This document shows positions 46,660-57,959 of a stretch of DNA of 64,000 bases, in pieces. The stretch is taken from NCBI GenBank assembly GCA_026419785.1, contig JAODTK010002032.1, positions 62,001 to 126,000 on the forward strand. Reading direction: 5' to 3'. The stretch is from Sclerodactyla briareus. Its lineage: Eukaryota; Echinodermata; Holothuroidea; Dendrochirotida; Sclerodactylidae. How positions within the stretch are numbered: position 1 is the first letter of the stretch; the number at the start of each line of letters is the position of its first letter. The notes below the pieces were generated by a model. The model was not told where the DNA came from. It did not search any database and saw only the letters and a list, made by a program, of their open reading frames with translations. The position numbers and the translations under genes are program-made.

Positions 46660-48150
46660 TATTAAAATCTGCAGACTTATACATGGAATAGGCAAGATTC
46701 TATGTGCTATGGTCAGCAGCGGCAGACCTTGTATATGGAAGAAAGCAATGAGTCTATGGTATGGTCAGTGCATTGCAGACCTATATATGAAATGAGGCAA
46801 TGAGTCTATGGTATGGTCAGCATGCTGCAGGCCACATACATGAAATAAGGCAATGACATTCTATTGCATGGTCAGCATCTGCGACCTATACATGGAATAA
46901 ATCATGAGTCACAAACTGTGGCAATTTTCAGCATGCTGCGGCCTCTACATGGAAGAAGCAATTAGTCCTATGCTATGGTCAGCATGCTGCAGGCCCCATA
47001 CATGGAATAAGGCAATGAGTCTAATGGCATGTTCACATGCTGCAGGCCTCATACATGAATAAGGCAATGAGTCCATGGCATGGTCAGCATGCTGCGCATG
47101 CCTCAGACCTGGAATAAGGCCAACAATCAATGACATGTTCATCATGCTGCATGCCTCATAGAGCATGTGAAGTAAACGCAATGGTAGGTCTATGGCATTT
47201 CAGCATGCTGCAGGCCTCATCCATGGAATAAGGCAATGAGTCCATGGCATGGTCAGCATGCTGGCAGACCTCCTACATGAATAATGCAAGGAGTCTAGGC
47301 ATGTTCAGCATGCTGCGACCTCATACTTTAAATCAATGCAATGAGTCGGGGGTATAGCAGCATACTGCAGGCCTGATTTATTGAATAACACAATGAGTCT
47401 ATGGTATGGTCAGCATGCTGCAGGCCACATACATGGAATAAGGCAATTAGTCTATGGTATGGTCCATTGCCTGCAAACCTTATGAATATGGAATGAGTCA
47501 TAGCATTGTTCAGCCATGCAGCAGGCCTAGACATAAATGAGGCAATAAGTCTATGGCATGTTCACATCTGCAAGCCACATACATGAATAAGGCAATGAGT
47601 CGATGGCATGTCGCATACTGCCAGCCCTCAATACATGGAATAAAGCAATGAGCTATGAATGTTCAGCATGCAGGCAGGCCTCATACCATTGAATAAGGCA
47701 ATGAGTATATGATGTTCAGCATGCTGCAGGCCCCATACATGGAATAAGGCAATGAGTCTATGCCATGTTCAGGAATGCTGCAGGCCTCATACATGGAATA
47801 CGGCAATGAGTCTATGGAATGGTCAGCATGCTGCCAGACCGCGTACATGGAATAAGGCAGTGAGTCTTGACATTGGTCAGCTGCTGCAGACTCCATACAT
47901 GGAATAAGGCAGTGAGGTCTATTGCATGGTCAGCACACTTCAGACCTCATACATGGAGTAAGGCAGTGAGTCTATGGCATGGTCAGCACCCTTCAGACCC
48001 ATACATGGATCAGGCAATGAGGTCATGAGGTCAGGCATGCGCAGGCTCATACATGGGATTAAGGCAATGAGTTATGGCATGGCTCGCATGACTGCAGACC
48101 TCATTACATGAGTAGGCAGTGAGTCTATGGCATGGTCAGCACAATCAGAT
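46660..48150. repeat. 53-bp satellite array
   Basis: About 28 head-to-tail copies of a roughly 53-bp unit. Consensus pieces, in order: 'catacatggaataaggcaa', 'tgagtctatggcatggt', 'cagcatgctgcaggcct'. The unit includes the 10-bp palindrome CAGCATGCTG. Copies differ by substitutions and many 1-2 bp indels. Minus-strand open frames inside it (periodic 'DSLPYSMY' peptides) are by-products of the repeat. Confidence 0.9.
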
Positions 48151-48614
48151 AAGGCCTGCATGGTTATTCGGTTAAAACGCGGAAGAGAAAAACTGGATGG
48201 ACAAGACCAATGATAGTTACCAATTAGGATGCGCTTGAGGCCACACTCCACTGCTGTGATTATTAAACCTTCTATGGTTACAGTACTGAGATTATAATTC
48301 TATTGTGTCCAAAGCTGGCAGTTCAACGCTGCACGAACACGGTGTGCAGAGCAATCTTTCAAAACCCTCGACGAAAATGACACATCCTACCAGCACAAAA
48401 ATTCTCAGATTTCCCCCAAACTAATCAACAATAAAATAGTGAAAGAGGAATGGAATGATCATGTTTTCGAAGAGTTTGGAGTGGGTACAGTTAAAAAATA
48501 GCATGGTGAGCATATACACTAAAACTGCTGGGGAGCATCCTTGATCAGTACGTGGTATATGATTTGAAACAAGAACGTGCCTGTACAGACATGTTTGCAG
48601 GATGATACACCACA

Positions 48615-48765
48615 TTAATGCCGTACTATTTGGGGAGGTCCTGGGGGATCTTCAAAAACATCTTCCAGGTTAGGACTGCGACAGTAGGACAATTTTTCAC
48701 TGAAGACAGAGTTGGGTGTAGTGCAAGCAAGCATTCGGCTGTCAATCAAATTTCTTCTTCGATGC
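48615..48765 (-). CDS. Ambiguous coding-like segment (either strand)
   Basis: On the minus strand an acceptor (attgcatgtttcag) precedes a frame ending at a stop at 48,615 (SPNLEDVFEDPPGPPQIV), which would be a last exon. On the plus strand an acceptor (aacatcttccag, about 48,668) precedes a frame with more purine-first codons (TATVGQFFTEDRVG) but no donor. At most one is real. Confidence 0.25.
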
Positions 48766-48899
48766 CTGAAACATGCAATTTTTCCGTTACGTGCTATCAA
48801 AAAAAAAAAAAATATTCCAGGGAAGGTGGAGACCCTAAATCTGCAGCTTCCCTCGTCCTCACCATAACCCTCAGTGCCATTTTTCGCCACTAGGTAAAA

Positions 48900-50480
48900 C
48901 TCCTTTCCCTACGTTCCTATCGCCGCCGTTGGGCGCCCCTCCCTTTATGGGCTGTAGCCAGGCAGATAATGAGTCACAGGTCCAGTGCGCTGATCCCCCA
49001 ACACTGCCATGCGTGATATACTATGAATATTCATGAAGTGCAGCGACCCACCTGAGGTAATTATCTTACAGAAGAGGCAAGCACCTTAAAATAGCCCTTG
49101 ATATAACGAGAGAGCGGCTGCCTGGGAGGTCTCTGTCTGCACAAAAATTATTGATTAGCACACAGAAGTGATGTCAATAAACTACACGCCTCGTCAGGCA
49201 TGTCGGGGATGTATGGACAGATTGCTTTGGCATTTATTTGGTAAATCTGAACATTTTCTTTTACTTCCACAGCTACAGTCAGCATAGTGACCTTGCGCCT
49301 TCGATCACATAATGTTCAGCCTCAGGAGGCCGTTTGCTAATTTGCATTTTTTACTTTCATGACCTAACTGCAGTTTCCTCCTTTCTTCCAACTTTTACTA
49401 ACTTCAATTCATCAAACATTCTATAGATACTATACGTAGTAATGCATACAATATTTCCAAAACATATATGTTTCCTTCATTTTATTATTAGATTTTCCAG
49501 CTTTGCGTTCATTACTGCTTTCATCTTTGTTTACTTCATTCCTAAGTTACAAAAGGAACCACCACATGAAAGGAATGAAAGTCACTTGTCGTTTTTGTGC
49601 CTCACCAATTTTTTCTTTCAGTAGACGTGGGTAGATTGCTATTGCGTCCCAAATTTCAGCTAGGGATGAGGGGTGGGTCTCTCTTACCATTTTAGCATAA
49701 CACTAGCGATATATGAAACTTTTTGCACGTTGAAACATTCCATTGCCTTCATTCACACCATTTTGCTACCTCCTAAGAAGGCCTAACCACAATTTCACCT
49801 TTACCTACAATGTACAGGTGTATTTTTAGGATACCATGGAAAGTGGTCGATTAAATTTGGGATAAATAAACTGCGCACTGAGAGTTTACCGGGGTTACCC
49901 ACCACCGCATGCCCCTAAAAATTATCAGCGTCTCATATTAAAAACTGGATGAACGTAAAGGCCATGTTTAGTAACAAGAATTTTGGAAGTAGTTAGACAG
50001 CTTTATGTTAGCGCTACTTTGTGTGAAATCGTCGGAGAAATTGGCGCTGTCAACAAGGCAGAGTACATAGCATGCGAATTCCGCATGTGTAGGCTAGACT
50101 ACTTTCACATACAATTATGATAGTTATTGTCTGAAACTTTTCGCAGTACCGTAAGTACATTCACATGTTGCCTATACTGTCTGGCTTATCTCACATACAA
50201 AACAACATAAAAACACAAGCCTGTATCACCATAACGACCAACACATTTGCAACTTTCGGAATAGGCATATCGTTTGTCATAAAAAAAAATCGTTTGTTAT
50301 CATTATCCTAATGTTTCCATTCAAGTTTTCGTCACAGATTACCATGCCTCAGGTCTATGTTTCCCCTTTTGAATCTCAGTAGGAGGTGGATCAAACGGTG
50401 ATTAAAAAGGAGAGGGAAAAGAGAGAAATGGAAGGAATGAATGGGAAATAAGAATGCCTATCCCGAAGACCCCTGAAATT
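48900..50480. other. Non-coding interval
   Basis: A strong acceptor (ttttcttttacttccacag) at about 49,273 is followed by a 21-codon frame to a stop (TVSIVTLRLRSHNVQPQEA...), a possible but weak last exon. Otherwise no features seen. Confidence 0.35.
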
Positions 50481-50484
50481 CGTT

Positions 50485-50910
50485 AGTTTGTCCCTACAGA
50501 CACAACAGATTCAGAATGTTCCAATTCTATCATCGCCTCAATAGCTGCCTGACTATCGAGAGACAGGATTTAGATTTTTTTTGTTTTGGAATGCCTCCTC
50601 AAACATTTCTCTTAGTCTACATGTGATAAGGCTAAGACTTTTCGCCGGGGAAACTGGAAAACGGAAGTACTCATTGTCTTAGATGGGAGTCGAGCAGAAT
50701 ACATACTCTATTCTATCTCATTTATTTATGTCACATGGACTATGCTCCCAACCCCATGCCACGTTGAGCTTCTGGCAATTACCAAATCCCGGTTGGCCAC
50801 CCGCATCCCCTCCAGATTTCTCAAACCGTGTTTTTTTGGGGGTGGGGGGGTGAGTCGACGCACTGCACCAACCTCTTCCTCAAGTTTCGACCCATCCGTA
50901 TAACACCGAA
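50485..50910 (-). pseudogene. Retroelement RNase H fragment
   Basis: On the minus strand YTDGSKLEEEVGA (50,888-50,902 codes YTDGS) is the first RNase H block with its catalytic Asp. About 340 bp further on, DSQAAIEAMI (about 50,530-50,557) is the later catalytic block. This pairing is typical of RNase H domains of R1/I/Jockey-group LINEs. Between them the frame shifts, and a G-rich run (on plus, 50,826-50,850) looks inserted. No RT was seen upstream, so this is an isolated fragment. Confidence 0.7.
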
Positions 50911-51329
50911 CTGTGCGTAGAGAGTAGATACATATATTAATAATTTTGCTTCTATCTATATGTATTTGGGAATGGTGTAAGCTGGATGTGTATCCTTTTT
51001 GCTGTCAATTTATAGACAATGGTAATTCAACATCAACATCCCCTGTTCTTCTTGAACTGGATGAGTACAAGCCCTTTTTGTTTTGGGTGTGTTTTTTGCT
51101 GCAGGGGACCTCATACATCACCCAATGAGTGACCAATGATTTCAATGTATAGATCTCAAATTTTGGGTGCCTTCACTTCTTCATTCCTGTGCTATTCTTG
51201 TCTACCATTATTCGGTTTGTCCAATTTTCTTATTAATATCAGCAGGGGATTTATTACATTACATTCATAATTGTTTCGAAGAGGGCTCCAGGAATTTATT
51301 TAGGATGCACTAATAAATTTTTGTATATT

Positions 51330-51660
51330 ATTCTGTTCAGGGCCAAACCACAGTGTAGCCTCACTCTACCGAAATCTACGACACGGTCTCCAGAGGAGAA
51401 GTCTCTACTGCTGCTCAGCAAGTAGACGTACCGCTCCGGAATAGTTCTTGGGAGACGCCTTTGCCCTGTAGGACCCACTCCCCTAGCAACCGCCGGGTCA
51501 GTGAGGACACCGGCGTGGAGCATGCGGCAGCGCCGGCGGGATCACCTCATCGCCGGCGGGAGCGCGCATGCTCCGGCGGGGTCAGCGGGCAGCGTCGGCG
51601 GAGCAGCGGCAGCGCCGTTGACAAAGCATAGAGCCCCGGCCAGGGAAGCCATCAGTGAAT
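51330..51660. other. CpG-rich patch
   Basis: An unusually GC- and CpG-rich stretch with repeated 'gccggcggg', 'cggcagcgccg' and 'catgctccggcgggg' strings, in contrast to AT-rich flanks. It may be a small CpG island/promoter or part of an element. A plus-strand frame across it is basic and Ser-rich but broken by stops. Confidence 0.4.
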
Positions 51661-51929
51661 GACTACCTGGAGGGAAGATAAATAATATCTTTCCTCTCTG
51701 AGAGACAGACTGGTCCTGAAGTCGGGGTACTGGATACAAGGACTGAAAAGAAGAGCAAAACTACAGGAGTAAGGTCGCAGGGCAATTGATACATTTCATC
51801 CTAGAAGAACCCCAGCAGTAATTAGAAGTTCTTGGTTGGCCCAAGAGGAAACAAGGAAAGTAACACTTATCCATACAATCTCTAACTGAAAGCCCCCTCT
51901 AGTAAAAAGCCCCCTCTTGTTAGGTTATA

Positions 51930-52284
51930 GTGGAAGGTGGGAAGCATACTTACTAATAACAGTGAAAAAGCAAGTGCCTTCATTAGCAGAGTGTATTGTC
52001 GGAAGTTTTTGAGGTCTTTTACCACAAAATTAGATTCCCTTCTTCAAACAATTAACCCTCAAGATAGGCCCTCCACCCTTGGTGTTTTTCTTAGTGATGG
52101 TTCGTATGGTTATCCGATCGGTGAGGGAAGAAGATCAAGTTCAAATTTACAAGTAGTGTCGAAGAGGCTACTTCCATTTAATTTGCATAAACAAAACACT
52201 GGTAACAATAAAAAAATAGGAAATCATCCAATCATTCCTCTCTCTAGCTCGAAAAGACTAACCTTGATGAAATGCGTTTTATGA
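51930..52284 (+). CDS. Unidentified ORF
   Basis: A 115-codon plus-strand frame with about 56% purine-first codons (EKASAFISRVYCRKFLRSF, GVFLSDGSYGYPIGEG) ending at TGA 52,284. There is no clear start context or splice sites and no recognised family. It could be chance. Confidence 0.2.
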
Positions 52285-52524
52285 AGGAATTTGTTGTTTC
52301 ATACTTCCCACTATCTATCTTCATTATAAACACGGCCTTTCAATTGTTTTGCAGGCCTCACTATGAGTATCACCTCTGAGCCCCCTACCTCGTAGTCTCA
52401 ATCTCATCATATCTCACTTCTTGGAATCAAAACTATCAGATCCTTTGCACCACCAAGACATCACACTCTCTTCTCGCACATGTGAAGAATCAGGGACGCT
52501 AGTGTCCGGTGAGTTGTTGTGTCC

Positions 52525-52550
52525 GGGGGGGGGGGGGGGGGAGGGGGGGG
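52525..52550. repeat. Poly-G tract behind a GTGAGT
   Basis: Seventeen G's, one A, then eight G's, starting about 15 bp after a splice-donor-like 'tccg|gtgagttg' at about 52,509. It is able to form a G-quadruplex. The number of G's is probably unreliable in the assembly. Confidence 0.7.
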
Positions 52551-52854
52551 TGCTGTGTGTTTTCTTTTTTCCAAACTTGGAAACCATTTGTGTTGGTGTT
52601 ACAGCAGTTTCCTATTACAGATGAACTATAAACGGCCAATCCGGTCCCATCAAACCATCTTGAGAGCATCGGAGAGACACGCAGAGTGTCGTACGTACCC
52701 AGCCGCACTTGGAGACTTTTTCTGTCCTGCGCTCTATAAGACTTATTATATTTTATTTATTAATTATTATTACCTATTCAAGGCTTTCAGCAAGGTTGCA
52801 GACCTCGATACCTACACTCATTGTCACTAGGTTTTGCACAAAAAAAAGCGATGT

Positions 52855-53090
52855 CTGTCTGGCATGGTAAGGCCACCCTCAACGTGGAGGTGGGATAATA
52901 ATCATTCCATACGGCAAATTGCCCACTCCTCGTTTTTCTTTTTTTTCTCCCTGCTTTCAGTTGCTCATGCTGGTTTGTGCCACAGCTAGTAGGCAACACT
53001 ATAGGTACTTGAAAGTCCTTGATTTGACCTGACCGGGATTCAAACCCCAATCGCCCAGGCTAAGCAACGTATCGCACGGCTCTACTATTA
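52855..53090 (-). mobile_element. tRNA-derived SINE, copy 2
   Basis: Minus strand: a B box GGGGTTTGAATCCCGG (53,033-53,048) in a tRNA-like head, then 'gttgcctactagctg', 'agcaactgaaagcagggag' and 'gggcaatttgccgta', matching the body of the copy at 60.4 kb ('gttgccttcttgct', 'gggagcaggga', 'ggcaatttgcc'). Confidence 0.65.
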
Positions 53091-53238
53091 TTGCAAAACT
53101 GGTGCTCGTGCAAGAACTCGCACCTGTCATATAGCTGGAATTTCCATTCGGCACAGGCGTTTTTCTCTCTTGCGATGATCCCAACATGGAGAAGGGGCGA
53201 AAACCACTATCAAATCCGATCATGTACAATCACTAAAT

Positions 53239-54078
53239 ACAACTGCAGGATGATTAAAAAACAGGTGCTAATTTATAGCTGGATCAAAACGAATGCGTCA
53301 GTCTAAAAAACCGGAAGTTCTAGACTTCCGTTACAGAGTTATGTCATTCAAAGTTTGTGTATTGTGAAGCATGAGTATTTCGCAAGATCGAATGCATCCC
53401 ATCATGCAAAGATAATCAATGTCATACTTGCACAACCCTGGTCAACATTCTTTGGTTTTGCTATTGAAATTCAAACATTAATTTTCACTTCGAACGCATT
53501 TATCTAAGGAGAGGATTGTTGTAGTGGGTTGGGTAGGTGTTGATGGTTACTAATTTAGTGTGAGAAAGTCAACAGAACTACTGCTAAATGATGACTTACT
53601 CAACAAAATGAAACACTTAAATACAATAACATAATTCCTTCCTTTTTGTCGCATGTTTGAGGTCACTGTGGTTACTGCGCAATTGGGATCCTCCCCCAAT
53701 TCTCTGCTCAATGGCCAAAACTGAAGGCCAATTAATAACTCCCATAGGAACAGCGTATTGAAATGGGGTTGGACCTTAAATACAGTTTCCATTCTCCACA
53801 AATACACTTCTGTTGTATCCAACCTGCAGTTGTCCTTCAAGACAGACAATCTCTAAAACCAATTAGCAATAAGGATGCAAACACCACATATCTTTTGCAA
53901 TGAAAGATGAAGTTTCCTCATCAGGACATTCTGTCGGCCCCAAGTATTAGTGACTCTGGTGGGGTATGATAAGGTAGGGACGACTGATCAATCCTCCTAC
54001 CAACCTTGAATGAATCAGGGGAATTGACAAAACCGCAAAATTGACCTAGAAATTCAAAATGAGACTGACCAGAAATAT
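53239..54078 (+). repeat. Second copy of the copia linker segment
   Basis: A diverged duplicate of 34,197-35,030 in the same orientation, with common landmarks along its whole length and an abrupt end after 'gaaattcaaaatgagactgaccag'. No integrase or RT coding was recognised on either side. It is either a solo fragment of the same copia family or a separate element that also sits inside the copia linker. Confidence 0.7.
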
Positions 54079-54478
54079 TATCAAGTAGCCGTGTGTATCG
54101 ATCTAGGCCTAGCCTAGTCCTAATTAGTGTGGCTAATGAATTTGTAACTGCTTTTGGTTGTTGTTGTTATAAAAGTACTGTAGCTAACGTTCAAGCTGTC
54201 GATTATTTATGCTTATTCGGCTATGATAAAAATGCAAGAGACTGTAACAGAACCAGAAGCTTACTGTGGATGAACAGCTATGAATGGAACTCAGTGGCTT
54301 CACAGGAGGGCCCACTGTCGATCTGTCCGCAGATTCCAGGATTTCCTAGGGGAAACATTGCTCTAAATGCACCTCACCACCTAGAAGTAGGACCCTAGCT
54401 CAATGACATCCACTCTAGTTTACACTCTAATTCTGTCACTCATTTCCTCATTTCCTTTGCCCCTCTTATCTAACGATT

Positions 54479-54680
54479 GGGTAGCAATTCACAGTGGCCG
54501 TCTTTGTGGTGGAGTACCTCCACCTCACATAAAAGCCGCCACAGAGGGCCATTGCCTTATATTTCCGTTTACCTGGTGAGGATCGCAGCTTGACACCAGG
54601 TGCACCAGGTCTGCATCCTTGCTGGCCTAGAAGGTTTTGACCTCTGCTTGGCAAGTATAAGCCCCAATGAAAAAAAAAAA
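54479..54680 (+). mobile_element. tRNA-derived SINE, copy 3, 5' truncated
   Basis: It lacks the tRNA head but keeps the body in order: 'gggtagcaattcacagtgg', 'aaaagccgccacagagggcc', 'ggatcgcagcttgacacc', 'ccaggtctgcatccttgctgg'. It ends with an A-rich tail (54,668-54,680). 5' truncation with an A tail suggests LINE-driven insertion. Confidence 0.7.
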
Positions 54681-55736
54681 TGTGTAGACGAGTTCAATAG
54701 CTTCCCCACCTTTTGGGGACCTGGGAGACCACATACCCCCCATTTGGTAATGCCACTGAATGAGGGGGGGTTGATAACATGGCTCAACTTCTGAGTAGAG
54801 TGTGCACAAGTTGAAGTAAGAACTTGGCGCGTGGTTTGGCTGTCTTCCTGACACCTTGAAGGACCTGATATGGCCTACATGGGACAGTGGTGGGGATTGA
54901 ATTCTTCACAAAGATGATGACCTTGCCCTCCTCCATTCAGCAGTCCTCCCCATCACTATGAGGCCTCTACTGTCTCTAGGCTCCTCAGAATATTCTTCAC
55001 CAGAAGTTTAACAGGGCAGAAGCTAACCGCAGTGCTGGCATGGGGGCATAGGGATCTGTCCTAACAATTCCCCTCCCCAAAAAATAATTCATAGAGTGAC
55101 AATCCCTCCCGAACTTCTAGAACTTTTTATTGTGACTAATGAGGGTCCCTCGATCTCTCATTTCAATTATAACCCTCACAAAATAATTCACAAAGATGGG
55201 CATTTTTTTTGTTTCCCCCCTCCCAGATTTGAAAGGATACCCGGTCAATTACCCTGGTCATAAGGACATGATTTGACCTATTTGACTTTGATATCTACTG
55301 TGATAATTAATATTCTAAGCATCTACAGACCACTCATCTTTGGACAGAAGATGCCGATGACTCTGGTCCCCAGTGAAATGATGTAGCTATATATGAAAGA
55401 ACTCCATGCTAGACCTGAATGTGTCAATAGTCTATAACATCTAGAGAGCACTCATTATCAAGGCTAATTGAGGAGTGCAGGGCTAAAGGCTGGGAAATGC
55501 AAAGTAAACTTTTTCTACAGTCAGGTCCACTCTAAGTCTACTACCGAAAATAAGAAAATACAAATAAAAAATACTGACACAGTGAACTTATTATCCTGGA
55601 TATTGAGTTCTTTCAGAATTACATTTCAAAGAGAGGAGAAAAACAAGGAAAAATATTGAAAAAAAAAAAAAATCCTCAACTTTCTACAGAATAATCGCAC
55701 TTCGTGATTTATCTACTGGTACATCTCTCTTCCCAG
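54681..55736. other. Non-coding interval
   Basis: A good acceptor-like 'aaactttttctacag' at about 55,520 is not followed by a clear exon. Otherwise nothing recognised. Confidence 0.35.
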
Positions 55737-55784
55737 GTTTACTTTGATGAGGATAATGATATCACTTCTAAGAATTGTGCAGGG
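55737..55784 (+). CDS. Exon 1 of three phase-linked exons, unidentified gene
   Basis: A 48-nt exon between an excellent acceptor (gtacatctctcttcccag) and a good donor (GCAGGG|gtgaga). Phase 0 to 0, reading VYFDEDNDITSKNCAG, with 12 of 16 codons starting with a purine. The next exon (56,894) also starts in phase 0. The peptide is acidic; family not recognised. Confidence 0.6.
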
Positions 55785-56893
55785 GTGAGATGAACTGATG
55801 TTGGATGCTATTGGAAAAAAAAACATGGTGTGAGAGTAGGAGACTGGGGAAGCCCTATCTGTTTGCAAATTACTTATAACCAACTTAGACTTGCTACATT
55901 TTGAAAGTATGGTTGAAGACTCCCCCCCCCACCACTCACACACATCTGCAGAGAACACGAAAGAGAGAAACCCCTAAAATAGTCTAAAAAAGGAAACGTG
56001 TTCGAAGAGTCGGGCTACTTTGTTGTAGTAGTGCGAAGGGTGAGGTCCAAATCCCCAATCCCCGCCTTACTTGTGGCTGCCCCTGCCCACACTTTCATGA
56101 GGCTGGCGACGCCCTGACACTTTCCGCCCAAGTAAGGGGCGACAAGAACACCGACATTGCAGTGCGTGTTAATGATTGGTAAGGCCTATTAACATTTACT
56201 TAGCCCTATACCCTATCGGTATATGCTATTCGATGGCTCAACAAATCACCGAATTTAAGTACAAATGAGGTAACTACGTGATCAGACGTATTATCCTTTT
56301 TCTCCCTCCATCCTCGGAATTTCATTAAAATGCCCAATCTTGTTTTTCCGAAGTGGTTGCAATCAGGGATGAAACACTGCCCCATACTGGTTTCGAGAGC
56401 GCGTAGCTGTTGCAACATCAATACTAGTAGTTAGTTTAGTAGGAATAAGGGTCAGGAAGGACTATCCTCAAAACGCCCCGAAGCCACAACACCCCTGGAA
56501 AGAAAACTGAACCAACACTCGAACTTAAATAATACGCCCTTGATTCCTGAAAAATAAACAAGCGGTTCTTGAACGCATTCATACTACGGGTGCTATTGCG
56601 CGAATTTGTTTAGAGCCCACCGGCTACTCGTCATGGCCCCCACTGACGTCACCATTCGAGTATCTTAGAAGAGTCCACAGAAAAGAACCAGGCACGTGAT
56701 TAAAATTATGATGCTATGGTAAAACGGTTATTTGTCCTGAGAGGAGAAGGATGGAGGTACAATTAACTAACGAGGTAAATGAGTTTGTTCCTTTATACTA
56801 TTCTGCGAATTTGTCAGTTTCTATTGGAACTCAGTTGTAAATTGATGTTTTACTTCTAAGGCCAGCTTCCTTGGAGATTTGCTCACCTAACAG

Positions 56894-57021
56894 AAGAGCT
56901 CCTTGACACTGGAGCAGGTCCCGAGCATCCTCCTGAATCATCTGCCCAACTGTGACCACTACGTCCACTACTGCGCAACACCAGACCACCCAGATATCAC
57001 TGGTACATTGATTAAAATCAA
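56894..57021 (+). CDS. Exon 2, whose 3' end is the source of a tandem array
   Basis: The acceptor 'tgctcacctaacag' opens 128 nt, phase 0 to 2, reading SSLTLEQVPSILLNHLPNCD, then HYVHYCATPDHPDITGTLIK, up to the donor ATCAA|gtgagt. The last 70 bp of this exon plus donor and early intron are repeated about ten times directly downstream. Phases match the exon before (0) and after (2). Cys/His residues are frequent in the middle, but no known zinc-binding spacing is evident. Confidence 0.55.
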
Positions 57022-57846
57022 GTGAGTAACTTACTTCGACCCCATGTTCACTTCTGTGCCAACAACAGCACCAGATCTCACTGTACATGATACACTCAAG
57101 TGGTTACACTCTACTTGACCACTCCGTCCATGACTGTGTCAAAAAACCAGCACAAGATATCAAGGCTAATTGATGACTCAAGTGAGTACACCTTTTGTTT
57201 ACTTTGACCGCTACCGGGGGGTTTTTTCCCATTACTGTGTCAACCAGCACAGATATCACTGTACATGAGAACTCAAGTGAGTACATACTTTGACCACTAC
57301 GTCCCATTACGTGTCACACAACCAGCAACCAGATATCAATGTACATTGATAAACTCAGTGAGTACCACTACTTTGACCACTACATCCACTACTATATCAT
57401 CAACCAGCACAAGATATCACTGTCCATATGACTCAAGGAAGTACCACTTACTTCGACCAACTACGTCCACTACGTGCCAAAAACCGCACCAGATATCACG
57501 TACATTGATAAACTCAAGTGAGTCCCTTACTTGACTACTCCATCACTTACTGCACCAACAACAGATCCAGATATCCACTACTACTTTGACTGATAATTCC
57601 ATACGTGCCAACACCAGACAAGATATCACTTGTACAGTGATAAACTAAAGTGAGTACACTTACTTGATGACTCAGGTCCATCTGCACCAACAACCAGCAC
57701 AGGATATCACTGTACATGATGAAGTCAAGTGAGTACACAGAATATCAATGTACATTGATAAACCAAGTGAGTACACTACTTGGACCACACGTCCACTATG
57801 TGGCAACACCAGCGCCAGATATCACTGTACATGGATAATTCAAGTA
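56950..57846. repeat. Exon-derived minisatellite, unit about 85-90 bp
   Basis: About ten head-to-tail units, each with 'gaccactacgtccactac', 'ccagatatcactgtacat' and 'ctcaagtgagtac'. The first unit coincides with the 3' end and splice donor of the exon at 56,894-57,021, so the array is an amplified exon-intron boundary. At least seven units keep a GTGAGT donor sequence. Indels of 1-5 bp are common between units. Confidence 0.8.
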
Positions 57847-57959
57847 ATATTGAACTGCACATGTTCCTGTGCTATGTATGTGTATGTGTTATTCCTTCAT
57901 CGATCCTTTCTCTCTGTTCAAAATGATCACAAACTGCTGTTCCTATTACATCCTTCAAG

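Noticed and set aside
47681-47896. Minus-strand ORF with periodic DSLPYSMY peptides
   Set aside because: It is a translation of the 53-bp satellite; frame is kept only by chance indels.
46660-48150. CRISPR-like array
   Set aside because: Units are contiguous with no unique spacers, in a clearly eukaryotic context. It is a satellite.
57021-57846. CRISPR-like or regulatory repeat array
   Set aside because: Units are contiguous and derive from an exon boundary. No spacers.
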